Below, piece by piece: positions 35,273-44,052 of a stretch of DNA of 64,000 nucleotides. The notes below the pieces were generated by a model that was not told where the DNA came from, searched no databases, and saw only the letters and a program-made list of their open reading frames with translations. Source of the DNA: Ancylobacter novellus DSM 506 (GTDB lineage: Bacteria > Pseudomonadota > Alphaproteobacteria > Rhizobiales > Xanthobacteraceae); the NCBI RefSeq assembly GCF_000092925.1, contig NC_014217.1, positions 1,302,001-1,366,000 on the forward strand, read 5' to 3'. How positions within the stretch are numbered: position 1 is the stretch's first letter; every line of letters starts with the position of its first letter. The position numbers were made by a program, and so were the translations under genes.

Positions 35273-35800
35273 TCAGAGCACGTTCGACAGGCGGCCATAG
35301 AGGAGCTCGTCTACGCCCTCGGCGTAGATGTCGCCCTTGTCATCGATGCGCAGAGCGTATTGGGGGAGGTTCTGCGTCGCCTGGCCCCAGATCTGCTGCC
35401 CGCCCTTCTCGCAGTCGAAGCGGGAATAGTGCCCGGGGCAATTCAGCGTGCGGTCTCCCGCCGAATAGGACAGCGGAAAGCCCTTGTGGGGGCACGCGGT
35501 CGAGAACCCGACGATGTCGCCGTCCGGGCCCGCGCCGCCGGGCACGCGCGTGCCGAGCTTGAGCAGGACGCCCGGCGCATCCTCGTCCGGATAAGTGACG
35601 TCGAATGCCTCGTCGACCTTCAGGTCCTTTACGTTGCCGAGGCGGTTGACCGGATATTTGACCAATGCCGCCGCCGCGGGCTGGGCCGCTTGGGCCTCCG
35701 CGGGCAGCACGCTCGTCACCGCCGCGCCCGCCGTCATGACCCCGGCTCCCGTCAGGAACTTCCGGCGCCCGGCATCCACGAGGTTGTTGCACCTCTTCAT
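35273..35800 (-). CDS. aioB: arsenite oxidase Rieske subunit AioB
   Basis: A 175-residue protein with a twin-arginine signal (GRRKFLTGAG, residues 11-20). The Rieske 2Fe-2S ligands are Cys103, His105, Cys121 and His124 (CPHKG...CPGH). At the positions where many Rieske proteins have a disulfide, this one has Phe108 and Gly123, as in the Rhizobium NT-26 enzyme to my recollection. AioB passes electrons from AioA to a c-type cytochrome or azurin. GGAGGGAG sits just before ATG 35800. Transcription is predicted from the sigma-54 promoter at 35844-35857. Confidence 0.95.
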   Translation of the reverse strand: MKRCNNLVDAGRRKFLTGAGVMTAGAAVTSVLPAEAQAAQPAAAALVKYPVNRLGNVKDLKVDEAFDVTYPDEDAPGVLLKLGTRVPGGAGPDGDIVGFSTACPHKGFPLSYSAGDRTLNCPGHYSRFDCEKGGQQIWGQATQNLPQYALRIDDKGDIYAEGVDELLYGRLSNVL

Positions 35801-35843
35801 CTTGGCTCCCTCCCATAGTGTCCGATCGGACGGGAGCGGCATT

Positions 35844-35857
35844 GCAGCCATTGGGCC
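35844..35857 (-). promoter_or_regulatory. sigma-54 (-24/-12) promoter of aioBA
   Basis: The minus strand reads TTGGCCCAATGGCTGCA, with the -24 GG at 35857-35856 and the -12 GC at 35845-35844, exactly 12 bp apart as required. The predicted start is near 35832, leaving a 32-nt leader with a strong ribosome site for aioB. The adjacent gene encodes an NtrC-type activator (AioR), in line with sigma-54 control of arsenite oxidase in Agrobacterium. Confidence 0.75.
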
Positions 35858-35922
35858 AAGAACGAATCTTGTTGTTTGTCAGATGGTTGGCTGATCCGGG
35901 ACGTCTAATGGCCTGCTTCGAC

Positions 35923-35938
35923 GTTCGGGAACCCGAAC
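35923..35938. promoter_or_regulatory. AioR enhancer-site candidate, proximal
   Basis: GTTCGGGAACCCGAAC is a 16-bp dyad with perfect 7-bp arms, centred about 98 bp upstream of the predicted aioB transcription start. It is one of a pair whose centres lie 33 bp apart, about three helical turns. Confidence 0.6.
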
Positions 35939-35955
35939 ATGCTGCAACGCCGTGG

Positions 35956-35971
35956 GTTCGGGTTTCCGGAC
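35956..35971. promoter_or_regulatory. AioR enhancer-site candidate, distal
   Basis: GTTCGGGTTTCCGGAC repeats the proximal dyad with two arm mismatches, centred about 131 bp upstream of the predicted start and only 4 bp after the aioR stop. Paired dyads on the same helix face are typical of sites for NtrC-type activators. Confidence 0.55.
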
Positions 35972-35975
35972 AAGC

Positions 35976-37301
35976 CTACGCATCGAGGCCGAGGCGGCGC
36001 ATCTTCTCCCACAGGGTTGTACGCCCGATGCCGAGCAGCCGCGCCGCTCCGCTGATCTCGCCATTCGTCGCGGCCAGCGCCCGTACGATGTGTCGACGTT
36101 CCGCCTCGAGCCGAGCGGTCTCAAGGGATTCGAAGGTGGCCGAAGACACAGGCCTGCCGGCGGATTCAGGGAAGAGGTCGCCGGGCATCAGCCACGGCCC
36201 CATCGCCAAGGCGACCGCACGTTCCATGCGGTTGCGCAGCTCGCGGACGTTGCCGGGCCATGCATGCGCGAGGGCTGCCTCCTGGGCGAGGCCGCTAATG
36301 CCGCGAGCCTGCGTCGGTAATTGTTCCGAGAGTTCCGCGAAGAAGCGGTCCATCAGCCACGGGATGTCCTCGAGTCGCTCGCGCAGCGCCGGAAGGCGGA
36401 TGGTGACGACGTTGACTCGGTAGAACAGGTCCTCGCGGAAGCTTCCTTCCCGGACGCGTGACGGGAGGTCGGCGTTGGTCGCCGTGACCAGGCGGCCGCG
36501 GAAGGGGACCGGCCGCTCGCCACCCACACGGTGAAGGGTCCGCTCCTCGATGAGCCGTAGCAGCTTGGCCTGGAGATCCGGACGGAGCTCGGCAATCTCG
36601 TCGAGGAAGAGGATTCCGTTGGCCGCCCGCTCGGCGTAACCGGCATGGCGCTGTACGGCCCCGGTGAAGGCTCCCTTTTCGTGACCGAACAGTTCGCTTT
36701 CCATCAAATGGGTGGGAATGGCGGCGCAGTTGACCGCAACGAAGGGAGTGGACGGATCGGCGGAGGCGGCATGAAGGAGGCGTGCCGCGACATCCTTGCC
36801 CGTTCCGGTCTCGCCGGTGATCAGGACGTTCGAATTGATGCGCGCGACCCGCCGCAGCAGGTGCTCCACATCCAGCATGGCGGGTGACATGCCGAGCGTC
36901 TGTGTCGCCGGATCGTGTCCCCTGACGAGGTCACCGAGCCGAGCCAGGAAATCATCCATCTCGAATGGCTTGGTGACGTAATCGACCGCCCCGGCCCGCA
37001 TCAGCCGGACCGCCTGATCGATGTCGCCATGGCCAGTGATGAACAGAAACGGAGGAGCGTTGGGAACGCGCACGACCTCTCGGAATAATGCCTCGCCGCT
37101 GAGGTCGGGAAGCCTGATGTCGCAGACCACGGCTTGCAACGGGTGGCGCCCCATCTCGCCAAGCGCCTGCGTTCCTGCCAGCCACCATTTGACGGTCACT
37201 CCTTCCAGCGCGAGCCGCTGGACGAGGCTCTCGCCCATGATGGAATCATCCTCGACGAGGCCGATGAGCGGCGCGTCAGGCGACATCGGCGAGAACCTCA
37301 T
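35976..37301 (-). CDS. aioR: AioR, NtrC-family sigma-54-dependent response regulator
   Basis: A 441-residue three-domain activator. The receiver domain has phosphoacceptor Asp61 (VVCDIRLPD) and Lys111. The AAA+ domain has Walker A GETGTGKD (163-170) and GAFTGA (210-215), the sigma-54 contact loop. A Fis-type HTH ends the protein (ISGAARLLGIGRTTLWEKMRRLG). It overlaps the aioS stop, showing coupled expression; ATG 37286 is an alternative start. It is predicted to activate the aioBA promoter from the two dyads in the aioR-aioB gap. Confidence 0.93.
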   Translation of the reverse strand: MRFSPMSPDAPLIGLVEDDSIMGESLVQRLALEGVTVKWWLAGTQALGEMGRHPLQAVVCDIRLPDLSGEALFREVVRVPNAPPFLFITGHGDIDQAVRLMRAGAVDYVTKPFEMDDFLARLGDLVRGHDPATQTLGMSPAMLDVEHLLRRVARINSNVLITGETGTGKDVAARLLHAASADPSTPFVAVNCAAIPTHLMESELFGHEKGAFTGAVQRHAGYAERAANGILFLDEIAELRPDLQAKLLRLIEERTLHRVGGERPVPFRGRLVTATNADLPSRVREGSFREDLFYRVNVVTIRLPALRERLEDIPWLMDRFFAELSEQLPTQARGISGLAQEAALAHAWPGNVRELRNRMERAVALAMGPWLMPGDLFPESAGRPVSSATFESLETARLEAERRHIVRALAATNGEISGAARLLGIGRTTLWEKMRRLGLDA

Positions 37302-38727
37302 GTTGTGGAACGGGAACCCGGATCCGCACGACCGTGCCGCCTTCCTCGGGACGCTCTACGGCGATGGTCGCGTCCAGCATGTCCATCAGCCTCCGCGTCA
37401 TCCAGAGGCCGAGACCGCTTCCGTCGCGCAATGGACGGCTGGTCGACGCACCGGTCAGCTGTTCGGCCGTGGCGGCGGGCAATCCCCCGCCGCGATCCTC
37501 CACTTCGAGCATGAGGCGACCATCTGCGACGCGGGCCGACAGGTCGACACGCGAGCCGGGTGGCGCCGCGGCGAGGGCGTTGAGGAGAAGATTGAGGGTC
37601 GCCTGCCGCACCGATGAGCTGGGCACAGGAACCTTGCCCGCCAGTCCGTTGTGGATCGATACCGTCACCGATCTGCGGCTGGCTTCGGGGGCCACCAACA
37701 GGCAGAGGTCGTCGATGTCCGCAGGGATCAGGTCCCGGGTCGAGCCGTCCGTCCGGTGAAGGGCGAGGGTGCTGCGCACAACATCGCGAATGCCGACGAG
37801 TCCGCGCTCCACCAGGTCGATGCTACCAGCGCGAACGCTTTCAAGATGGCCATGGCTCTTGAGGGTCGCGAGCGCGTTGAAGATGCCCCCGAGAGGGTTG
37901 TTGATCTCATGCGCCAACGCCGATGCGAGACGGCCAAGGCTACTGAGCTTTTCCTCCTCGGCGAGCCGGGCGGACAATTCGTGCCGCTGATCGATCGAGT
38001 GGACCAGCTCGTTGTAGGCGATGAACAGGCGCGCAAATTCGCCTCTGCTGTGGGCGACGATTTCACCCGCGATCGGCGTCGCGCCAGATTCCCGGGCACT
38101 GCCCAGATGGTCCGAGAGGACACGGATCGGGCGCATCATGCGAGCGACGAGCACCCAACCGGCGGCGGCCAGCAGGAAGGTGAGCAGGCCATTGGTCGCC
38201 GCCAGTGTCAGGATCACACCGCGACGCTCGCTTGCCAGATGGCTGGTATCGAAGCTGGCGAAGATCGTGCCGACCTCGCGGCCGGGATAGGCGAGTGTCC
38301 GCATGGCATAGGCGCGATCCCCGCCGATATCGAACCAGAAGGGCTGTGCGTGTGTCTGGTCAAGAACCACGCGTGGCACGGGGGACCCGATAGGAAACCG
38401 GCGCGGGTCGGAGGCTGCAATCACGCGCTCGTCGGCATTCGCGACGATGGTCTCCGCCGGATTGACGCTCTTGTTCAGCGCTTGCGCCCGTTCGATGGCG
38501 TCGAAGACTTCCCAGACATCATCGCGGAGGATCGAGGGAGCCGCCGCCGAGGAGAGACCGTCGAGATAGCTTTGTGCCAGGTCGCGCAGGTGCCGTTGCT
38601 GGGATTCATCGAGATGCGTCAGCACTCGTTCCGAGAGCACGACACCGACCAGGATCATCAGCGCGGCGACGGCCAGCGGGACCTTGACGGTTATCGGCCA
38701 GCTGGTTGGATGGAGCCAGCCAATCAT
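37276..38727 (-). CDS. aioS: AioS, membrane sensor histidine kinase
   Basis: A 483-residue kinase. Two transmembrane helices (about 15-31 and 172-194) enclose a periplasmic sensor domain. HAMP-like, dimerisation and ATPase domains follow. The phosphorylated histidine is His273 in LASALAHEINNPLGG, and the ATP lid shows DRGGGLP and GSGLGLWMTRRL. It is predicted to be triggered by As(III)-loaded AioX and to phosphorylate AioR. It starts 2 bp after the aioX stop and overlaps aioR. Confidence 0.92.
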   Translation of the reverse strand: MIGWLHPTSWPITVKVPLAVAALMILVGVVLSERVLTHLDESQQRHLRDLAQSYLDGLSSAAAPSILRDDVWEVFDAIERAQALNKSVNPAETIVANADERVIAASDPRRFPIGSPVPRVVLDQTHAQPFWFDIGGDRAYAMRTLAYPGREVGTIFASFDTSHLASERRGVILTLAATNGLLTFLLAAAGWVLVARMMRPIRVLSDHLGSARESGATPIAGEIVAHSRGEFARLFIAYNELVHSIDQRHELSARLAEEEKLSSLGRLASALAHEINNPLGGIFNALATLKSHGHLESVRAGSIDLVERGLVGIRDVVRSTLALHRTDGSTRDLIPADIDDLCLLVAPEASRRSVTVSIHNGLAGKVPVPSSSVRQATLNLLLNALAAAPPGSRVDLSARVADGRLMLEVEDRGGGLPAATAEQLTGASTSRPLRDGSGLGLWMTRRLMDMLDATIAVERPEEGGTVVRIRVPVPQHEVLADVA

Positions 38728-38729
38728 CG

Positions 38730-39614
38730 CTAGCCTGCCGATGCAACGAGTGCCGCCTTCGCGGCGATTGGGCCGAACAGCTCCGGTCCCCGGCTCACGA
38801 AACCATCAAGGCGCAACATGGCGAGCACGGCACGTCCGTCCTCGTCTTCCATCATGTGCAGCAGCGCCTTCGACAACAGGGCGAGACGTGCCGGGTCGAC
38901 CGGATTGCGAGGCGCGGCGATTGGGGGGAAGCCGAGCCATTCCGAGCGCCACATCACGCGCGTGCGCGCCGCCAGCGCGGGTTCCATCGCGGCCACGACC
39001 TCGTAGACATAGCCATCGACGGAACCGGACGCGGCCAGCCCGGAGGCCACGGCCCGGATAACGTTCCGGTGCCCGTAGGTGAAGAACGTCCGGGCAAAAA
39101 ACCTTTCCGGAGTTTCTCGCATCTCGGCCAAGGCGGCGCGGGTAACGAGGAAGCCGGAGTTGGAGTCCGGGTCGGAAAAGGCGTGGGTGTCGCCCCGCAA
39201 GTCTCCGAGATCGTCGCCGTCACGATCTGCGTCGACGATCAAATAGGACTGATAGAGCGGCCGACCCCGCCATTCCGGAATGGCAACGAGCTGGAGCTCG
39301 CTCTCATGCATGACGTATGGATAGCCACAGATCCACGCCGCGTCGATCTGTCTCGAAATAAGGAGAGCTACTATTTCCTGATAAGTGCGTCGCGTGAGCA
39401 GCGTCACCGGGAAGCCAGTCGCGCGAGATAAATAAAGTTGAAGTCGGCCGAGCAGTTCTAAGTCGGATGTCAGGAAAACAGGCGTCAGCCCGAAGCGAAG
39501 TTCTTCGACGTTCGCAGACGAATAGCTTTCAGGAGCCATGAAGCAAGCGGTCGTGGCCGCGATCTGTTTCAGAAACAGGCGGCGGCTCACCGTCGTATCG
39601 GCGCTCCCCAACAT
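38730..39614 (-). CDS. aioX: AioX, periplasmic As(III)-binding protein
   Basis: A 294-residue PhnD/TRAP-like periplasmic binding protein with an N-terminal signal ([17 protein letters not shown], Tat-like RR). Cys96 in [12 protein letters not shown] matches the single conserved cysteine known to be needed for As(III) sensing in Agrobacterium AioX. ATG 39614 is chosen because it puts the signal at the N-terminus; the frame is open for another 37 codons upstream. It is first in aioX-aioS-aioR and divergent from the GAPDH gene, with a ~200-bp shared control region. Confidence 0.9.
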   Translation of the reverse strand: MLGSADTTVSRRLFLKQIAATTACFMAPESYSSANVEELRFGLTPVFLTSDLELLGRLQLYLSRATGFPVTLLTRRTYQEIVALLISRQIDAAWICGYPYVMHESELQLVAIPEWRGRPLYQSYLIVDADRDGDDLGDLRGDTHAFSDPDSNSGFLVTRAALAEMRETPERFFARTFFTYGHRNVIRAVASGLAASGSVDGYVYEVVAAMEPALAARTRVMWRSEWLGFPPIAAPRNPVDPARLALLSKALLHMMEDEDGRAVLAMLRLDGFVSRGPELFGPIAAKAALVASAG

Positions 39615-39728
39615 GGCGTTTCCCGTTTTTAGTTCTTCTTTTTCCAGAGACGTTACCCTGTTTCCTTTGGGACGGAAATGCGGACCATCATCACGATGGC
39701 GACCACCCAGGAGCCGGGCCCGCAAAAG

Positions 39729-39746
39729 ACGTCACCTAACTGTCAT
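39729..39746 (+). promoter_or_regulatory. Pho-box-like sequence upstream of gapdh-arsJ
   Basis: ACGTCAC-CTAA-CTGTCAT: two 7-bp repeats in an 11-bp register, the second a perfect match to the PhoB half-site. It lies 70-88 bp before the GAPDH start in the gap shared with aioX. It suggests induction when phosphate is scarce, when arsenate uptake through phosphate transporters is highest. No good -10 could be picked. Confidence 0.45.
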
Positions 39747-39816
39747 TCAAGCCTGTTACGGCGCACCCATCCCATTGAGATCGGGCGAAGACCAAACCGA
39801 TAGGAGAGCGGGCGAC

Positions 39817-40860
39817 ATGCGAGTCGGCATTAGCGGCATGGGACGGATCGGGCGCCTGGCGCTGCGTGCAGCGATGGGAGCCGCCGAACGTCCGGGAAGC
39901 GACCCGCGTGCCGACAACACGCTCGATGTCGTCCACTTCAACGAGATCAAGGGCGGCTCGGCGGCGACCGCGCATTTGCTTGAGTTCGATAGCGTTCAGG
40001 GCCGTTGGCGGGCCGACATTGCCGCGACCGGCGATGATGCGGTCACGATAGAGGGAAAGCGCATCTCCTTCTCCGCGCTCGGTGCACCGGCCGAGATTCC
40101 TTGGGGCGACCTCGGCGTCGACATCGTGCTGGAATGCACCGGCAAGTTCCTCAACCCGGACGTCCTGCAGGGGCACCTGGATCGTGGCGCCAAGCGCGTC
40201 ATCGTGGCCGCGCCGGTCAAGGACCCATCGGTCCTGAACGTCGTCGTCGGCGTCAACGAGCACCTTTACGATCCGGCGTCCCATCCGATCGTCACGGCGG
40301 CCTCGTGCACCACCAATTGCCTCGCTCCCGTGGTCAAGGTCGTGCATGAGGCCATCGGCATCCGCCACGGCCAGATCACCACCATCCATGACCCGACCAA
40401 CACCAATGTCGTGGTGGATGCGCCGCACCGCGACCTCCGCCGTGCCCGCTCGGCCATGCTCTCGCTCCAGCCCACGACCACCGGCAGTGCTACCGCGATC
40501 GCGCTGATCTATCCGGAATTGAAGGGCAAGCTGAACGGCCACGCGGTTCGTGCCCCCGTGCTGAACGCCTCGCTCACCGACGCGGTGTTCGAGATGCAGC
40601 GGCCGACCACGGCGGAAGAGGTCAATGAGCTGTTCCGCGCCGCGGCGGAAGGGCCGCTTGCGGGCATCCTCGGCTTCGAGCCGCGGCCGCTGGTGTCGGC
40701 CGACTACGCTCGCGACACTCGTTCCTCGGTGGTGGACGGCCTCTCCACCCTGGTGACCGACGAGACCCTGCTCAAGGTCTATGCCTGGTACGACAACGAG
40801 ATGGGCTATGCCTGCCGCATGGTCGATCTCGCCTGCCATCTGCAAAAAGTCGGGATCTGA
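39817..40860 (+). CDS. gapdh: glyceraldehyde-3-phosphate dehydrogenase of the ArsJ pathway
   Basis: A 347-residue GAPDH. It has the NAD site [14 protein letters not shown], catalytic Cys164 in [10 protein letters not shown], and a C-terminal [16 protein letters not shown]. In ars loci this enzyme attaches arsenate to glyceraldehyde-3-phosphate, making unstable 1-arseno-3-phosphoglycerate for export by ArsJ. AGGAGAG precedes ATG 39817, deciding the start within a much longer open frame. Only 2 bp separate it from arsJ. It is a dedicated copy, with no other glycolytic gene nearby. Confidence 0.92.
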   Translation: MRVGISGMGRIGRLALRAAMGAAERPGSDPRADNTLDVVHFNEIKGGSAATAHLLEFDSVQGRWRADIAATGDDAVTIEGKRISFSALGAPAEIPWGDLGVDIVLECTGKFLNPDVLQGHLDRGAKRVIVAAPVKDPSVLNVVVGVNEHLYDPASHPIVTAASCTTNCLAPVVKVVHEAIGIRHGQITTIHDPTNTNVVVDAPHRDLRRARSAMLSLQPTTTGSATAIALIYPELKGKLNGHAVRAPVLNASLTDAVFEMQRPTTAEEVNELFRAAAEGPLAGILGFEPRPLVSADYARDTRSSVVDGLSTLVTDETLLKVYAWYDNEMGYACRMVDLACHLQKVGI

Positions 40861-40862
40861 TC

Positions 40863-42134
40863 ATGTCGGCAGCATCGGCGAGTGGACTGCGCAACTACGC
40901 GATCGTGACGGCTGCCTATTGGGGCTTCACCCTCACGGACGGCGCCCTGCGCATGCTGGTGCTGTTCACCTTCTTTCAGCTCGGCTATTCGCCCTTCACG
41001 CTCGCCTTCCTGTTCCTCCTGTACGAGGCCGCGGGCATCGGCGCGAACTTCATCGGCGGGTGGCTGGCGGCGCGCTTCGGCATCACGCGCATGCTGATGG
41101 TGGGGCTGTCGACGCAGATTTTCGGCTTCCTGCTGCTTTCGGCCGTCTCCCCGGAATGGGGGAGTGCCCTGCTGGTCGTATGGGTCGTTGTCGCGCAGGG
41201 CGTGTGTGGCGTCGCCAAGGACCTGACCAAGACCGCGTCCAAGTCCGCAATCAAGATCACGGAAGCCCAGGCCACGGGCGGCGGCGACGGCCGCCTGTTC
41301 AAATGGGTGGCCTGGTTCACCGGCTCGAAGAACGCGATGAAGGGCGTCGGCTTCTTTCTCGGCGGATTGCTGCTCCAGCTGGTCGGTTTCCGCCATTCGC
41401 TGTGGCTCATGGCGGGTGTGTTGTTCCTGGTGTTGCTCGGGATCGTGTTCTCGCTCCCGCCGATGATGGGCAGGGCCAAGGCCAGCCGTAGCGCCCGGGA
41501 GCTCTTCGCCAGGTCGCGGGGCATCAACCTGCTCGCGGCCGCACGCGTCGTGCTGTTCGGCGCCCGCGATGTCTGGTTCGTGGTCGGCGTTCCGGTGTTC
41601 CTCTATGCCAGCGGGTGGACCTTCACCATGGTCGGCGCCTTCCTGGCTCTCTGGACGATCGGCTACGGCTTGGTACAGGCCGCCGCGCCTTCGGTCGTGG
41701 CGCGCAGCCCGGATGGTCTGTCCCGGGAGGTGCCAGCGGCCCGTTGGTGGTCCCTGGCGCTGGCGATCGTGCCGGTCCTGATCGCCATCGTGCTGGCACT
41801 GGCGCCACCCGATCCGACCGTCGTTCTGGTAGTCGGGCTGGGGGTGTTCGGCGTTGCCTTCGCCGTCAACTCCTCGGTTCATTCCTATCTGGTGCTCGCC
41901 TATGCGGGGTCCGAAAAGGCCGCGGAAGACGTCGGCTTCTACTACGCGGCCAACGCAGCCGGACGCTTCATCGGCATCCTCGCATCCGGCTTTCTCTATC
42001 AACTGGGCGGCATCTACGCGTGCCTGATCGGGTCGGCGCTTATGTTGTTCGTCTGCTGGATTGTGACGCTGGCGCTGCCTACTCGGAGTGGGTCGCGAAA
42101 CAATTCGCGGACCGCTTCTCAGCCGACCTCATAG
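40863..42134 (+). CDS. arsJ: ArsJ, MFS exporter of 1-arseno-3-phosphoglycerate
   Basis: A 423-residue major facilitator protein with about eleven helices. It opens with RNYAIVTAAYWGFTLTDGALRMLVLF and has VAKDLTKTASKSAIK and WFTGSKNAMKGVGFFLGG, typical of ArsJ. It exports the arseno-sugar phosphate made by the adjacent GAPDH. The compound breaks down outside to arsenate, giving a net As(V) efflux. This pathway suits a cell that also oxidises As(III) to As(V). The C-terminal ~20 residues are hydrophilic and variable. Confidence 0.93.
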   Translation: MSAASASGLRNYAIVTAAYWGFTLTDGALRMLVLFTFFQLGYSPFTLAFLFLLYEAAGIGANFIGGWLAARFGITRMLMVGLSTQIFGFLLLSAVSPEWGSALLVVWVVVAQGVCGVAKDLTKTASKSAIKITEAQATGGGDGRLFKWVAWFTGSKNAMKGVGFFLGGLLLQLVGFRHSLWLMAGVLFLVLLGIVFSLPPMMGRAKASRSARELFARSRGINLLAAARVVLFGARDVWFVVGVPVFLYASGWTFTMVGAFLALWTIGYGLVQAAAPSVVARSPDGLSREVPAARWWSLALAIVPVLIAIVLALAPPDPTVVLVVGLGVFGVAFAVNSSVHSYLVLAYAGSEKAAEDVGFYYAANAAGRFIGILASGFLYQLGGIYACLIGSALMLFVCWIVTLALPTRSGSRNNSRTASQPTS

Positions 42135-42698
42135 GTAGCCAGCAGCCCCATTTCCTGCCTGAGTGCGCAGCTTCCGCGTGGCGCTGGGTGACGATGCGGC
42201 GTCGGCACGCGCCGTTATGATCTGCTGCGGCGATGAATAGTGCGGTCTCCGACGCGTCCAAGCCGGGGACTAGCATCGGGTCAATGGGGGAGCTGGAAGG
42301 TTGACGATCCAAAAATAACGGGACTCGCAGAAAATGCGAGACTCGTTATTTTTGAACCGGCGTCAGCCAGAAAGGCTTTCACGCTTCCGATGGCCGAGAT
42401 GACTGAACCGGACCGCTCTCCGCCCAGATGAGCGGGTGCGGCATTGACGTCCTCTTCCTGCTGTGGGGAGCGAGCGATCGTCCGGCCCGGTCGCCGCACG
42501 GATCACACCCTCTCAGCCACCCGACGTGCGCGTGGCCACCTTCAGCGGATTGCGGAGATGGGGGCGCCGAAGCTTGGGCTTCGCTCCCGTTGCCGGGCGG
42601 AAGCCCGCCGCATGAAGGGCATCGCCGAAGGTATTCCATGAGAACGAAGCAGGAACAAGGAGCTTTGCGAAATCGCGACGTCCGGGTAGGTTCCGGGC
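42135..42698. other. intergenic region between arsJ and the SRAP gene
   Basis: About 560 bases. Apart from the terminator at 42311-42353, no gene could be supported. Frames on both strands have no recognisable products or ribosome sites. Confidence 0.5.
42311..42353. terminator. bidirectional stem-loop terminator downstream of arsJ
   Basis: Arms AAAAATAACGGGACTCGCA and TGCGAGACTCGTTATTTTT pair with two or three mismatches around a GAAAA loop. The stem ends in A and T runs on either side, so it can work in both directions. It marks the right boundary of the arsenic island. Confidence 0.75.
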
Positions 42699-43439
42699 AT
42701 GTGCAATCTCTACAGCCACACCAGCAACGTCGAGGCAATCCGCGATCTCGTCGGCGCCCTGCGCAACCTTTCGGGCAATCTGGCGCCGCAGACCGGGATC
42801 TACCCCGACTACCCGGCACCGATCGTCCGCACGGGCGCGGACGACGAGCGTGAACTCGTCATGGCGCGCTGGGGCATGCCGTCCTCGTCCGAGGCACTGT
42901 TCGCGGCCACCAGGAACCGCGCGGCGAAGCTGCAGGCGAAAGGCCGAATGGTGGATTTCAAGGAACTGCTTCGGCTCGAGCCGGACAGCGGCACCACGAA
43001 CATCCGCAACGTGAAGAGCCGCCACTGGCAGCGCTGGCTCGAACCGGAACATCGCTGCCTGGTTCCGCTGACGAGCTTCAGCGAGTTCAACAAGGACTCT
43101 GGCGGCAACATCTGGTTCGCGCTGGATGACAGCCGACCGCTCGCCTTCTTCGCCGGGCTATGGACGAACTGGACCAGCGTCCGGAAGGTGAGGGAAGGCG
43201 AGGTCACCTGTGACGTCTACGGCTTCCTCACCACCGAGCCGAACGCCGTGGTGGCACCGATCCACCCGAAGGCCATGCCGGTCATCCTCACCACCGCCGA
43301 GGAACGGGAGGTGTGGCTGCGCGCGCCGTGGAGCGAGGCCTGCGCGCTGCAGCGGCCATTGCCCGACGACGCTCTGACGATCGTCGCACGCGGCGCGAAG
43401 GAAGATCCCGCGGCGGAACCGGCGGGGCTGCTGCTGTAG
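42699..43439 (+). CDS. SRAP (SOS response-associated peptidase, YedK/HMCES) family protein
   Basis: A 246-residue protein starting Met-Cys; Cys2 is the catalytic nucleophile after Met removal. Also visible are NRAAKLQ, the active-site [13 protein letters not shown] with its glutamate, and the histidine in [10 protein letters not shown]. The family forms a protective thiazolidine crosslink with abasic sites in single-stranded DNA. This gene is not in an operon with other repair genes. It could be host-derived or accessory. Confidence 0.9.
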   Translation: MCNLYSHTSNVEAIRDLVGALRNLSGNLAPQTGIYPDYPAPIVRTGADDERELVMARWGMPSSSEALFAATRNRAAKLQAKGRMVDFKELLRLEPDSGTTNIRNVKSRHWQRWLEPEHRCLVPLTSFSEFNKDSGGNIWFALDDSRPLAFFAGLWTNWTSVRKVREGEVTCDVYGFLTTEPNAVVAPIHPKAMPVILTTAEEREVWLRAPWSEACALQRPLPDDALTIVARGAKEDPAAEPAGLLL

Positions 43440-43524
43440 CGACGACCACCCGCCGCTGCCACCCTTCTTGTTCTCTGTCTGTTCTCGTGAAATTATCGTC
43501 GCCCTCAGATGAGGAGTGACCACC

Positions 43525-43650
43525 ATGAGGAGCGAGCACCGCCCGCCGAACTGGAAGCTATTGCCGTTCGGATCTGCCGATGCGGCAGACCGGGAGGGCC
43601 TTCATGCGCCGTGCCGGCGGCAACCCCTTCGCCGCTCGCCGCGGGCGTGA
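43525..43650 (+). CDS. possible 41-residue protein
   Basis: A short frame (MRSEHRPPNWKLLPFG...) with a strong GAGGAG ribosome site 8 nt before ATG 43525, between the SRAP gene and the next small gene. The second half is arginine-rich and may not be constrained. No family was recognised. Confidence 0.3.
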   Translation: MRSEHRPPNWKLLPFGSADAADREGLHAPCRRQPLRRSPRA

Positions 43651-43671
43651 TCATCGTCAAGATGCCATCCC

Positions 43672-43953
43672 ATGGGATCGAGGCTTTCAGACTATCCCTA
43701 TGTAACCGTCCGCGTGCATTGCCCGCGCTGCGAACGGTATGGCGCGTATAAACTCGCACGCCTTGCCGCCTGCTATGGCCCGGAGATCGAACTCGCCGAG
43801 CTCGTCAGGAAGCTCTCTTCGGATTGCCACCATCGCCGGGAAAACCATCCCTATCGGCAAGGCTGCCAGGCGCGCCTGCTGGACTGGCCGCGGAACCGAC
43901 CGCCAGATGAGCCCTTGGCGACCTTCGCGGTCGTGAAAGGCGGCAAGTCATGA
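43672..43953 (+). CDS. small cysteine-containing protein, possible zinc ribbon
   Basis: A 93-residue protein. VRVHCPRCERYGAYKLARLAACYGP at the start and SSDCHHRRENHPYRQGCQARL in the middle offer CxxC plus C/H residues suited to binding one zinc. I recognise this as a common short alphaproteobacterial protein of unknown function, but cannot name a family. No clear Shine-Dalgarno precedes ATG 43672. Confidence 0.6.
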   Translation: MGSRLSDYPYVTVRVHCPRCERYGAYKLARLAACYGPEIELAELVRKLSSDCHHRRENHPYRQGCQARLLDWPRNRPPDEPLATFAVVKGGKS

Positions 43954-44052
43954 TCCACGATATGGACGTCGGGGCGATGCGAAACCCGCGCCTGCGAGCG
44001 GAATGTCAGGCTGCTCCGACACCCTAACAGTGCGTGCTCCGCCGCGGCAGGG

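Noticed and set aside
39753..39759. CTGTTAC as a third Pho-box repeat
   Set aside because: It lies 13 bp after the previous half-site instead of 11, so it is out of register.
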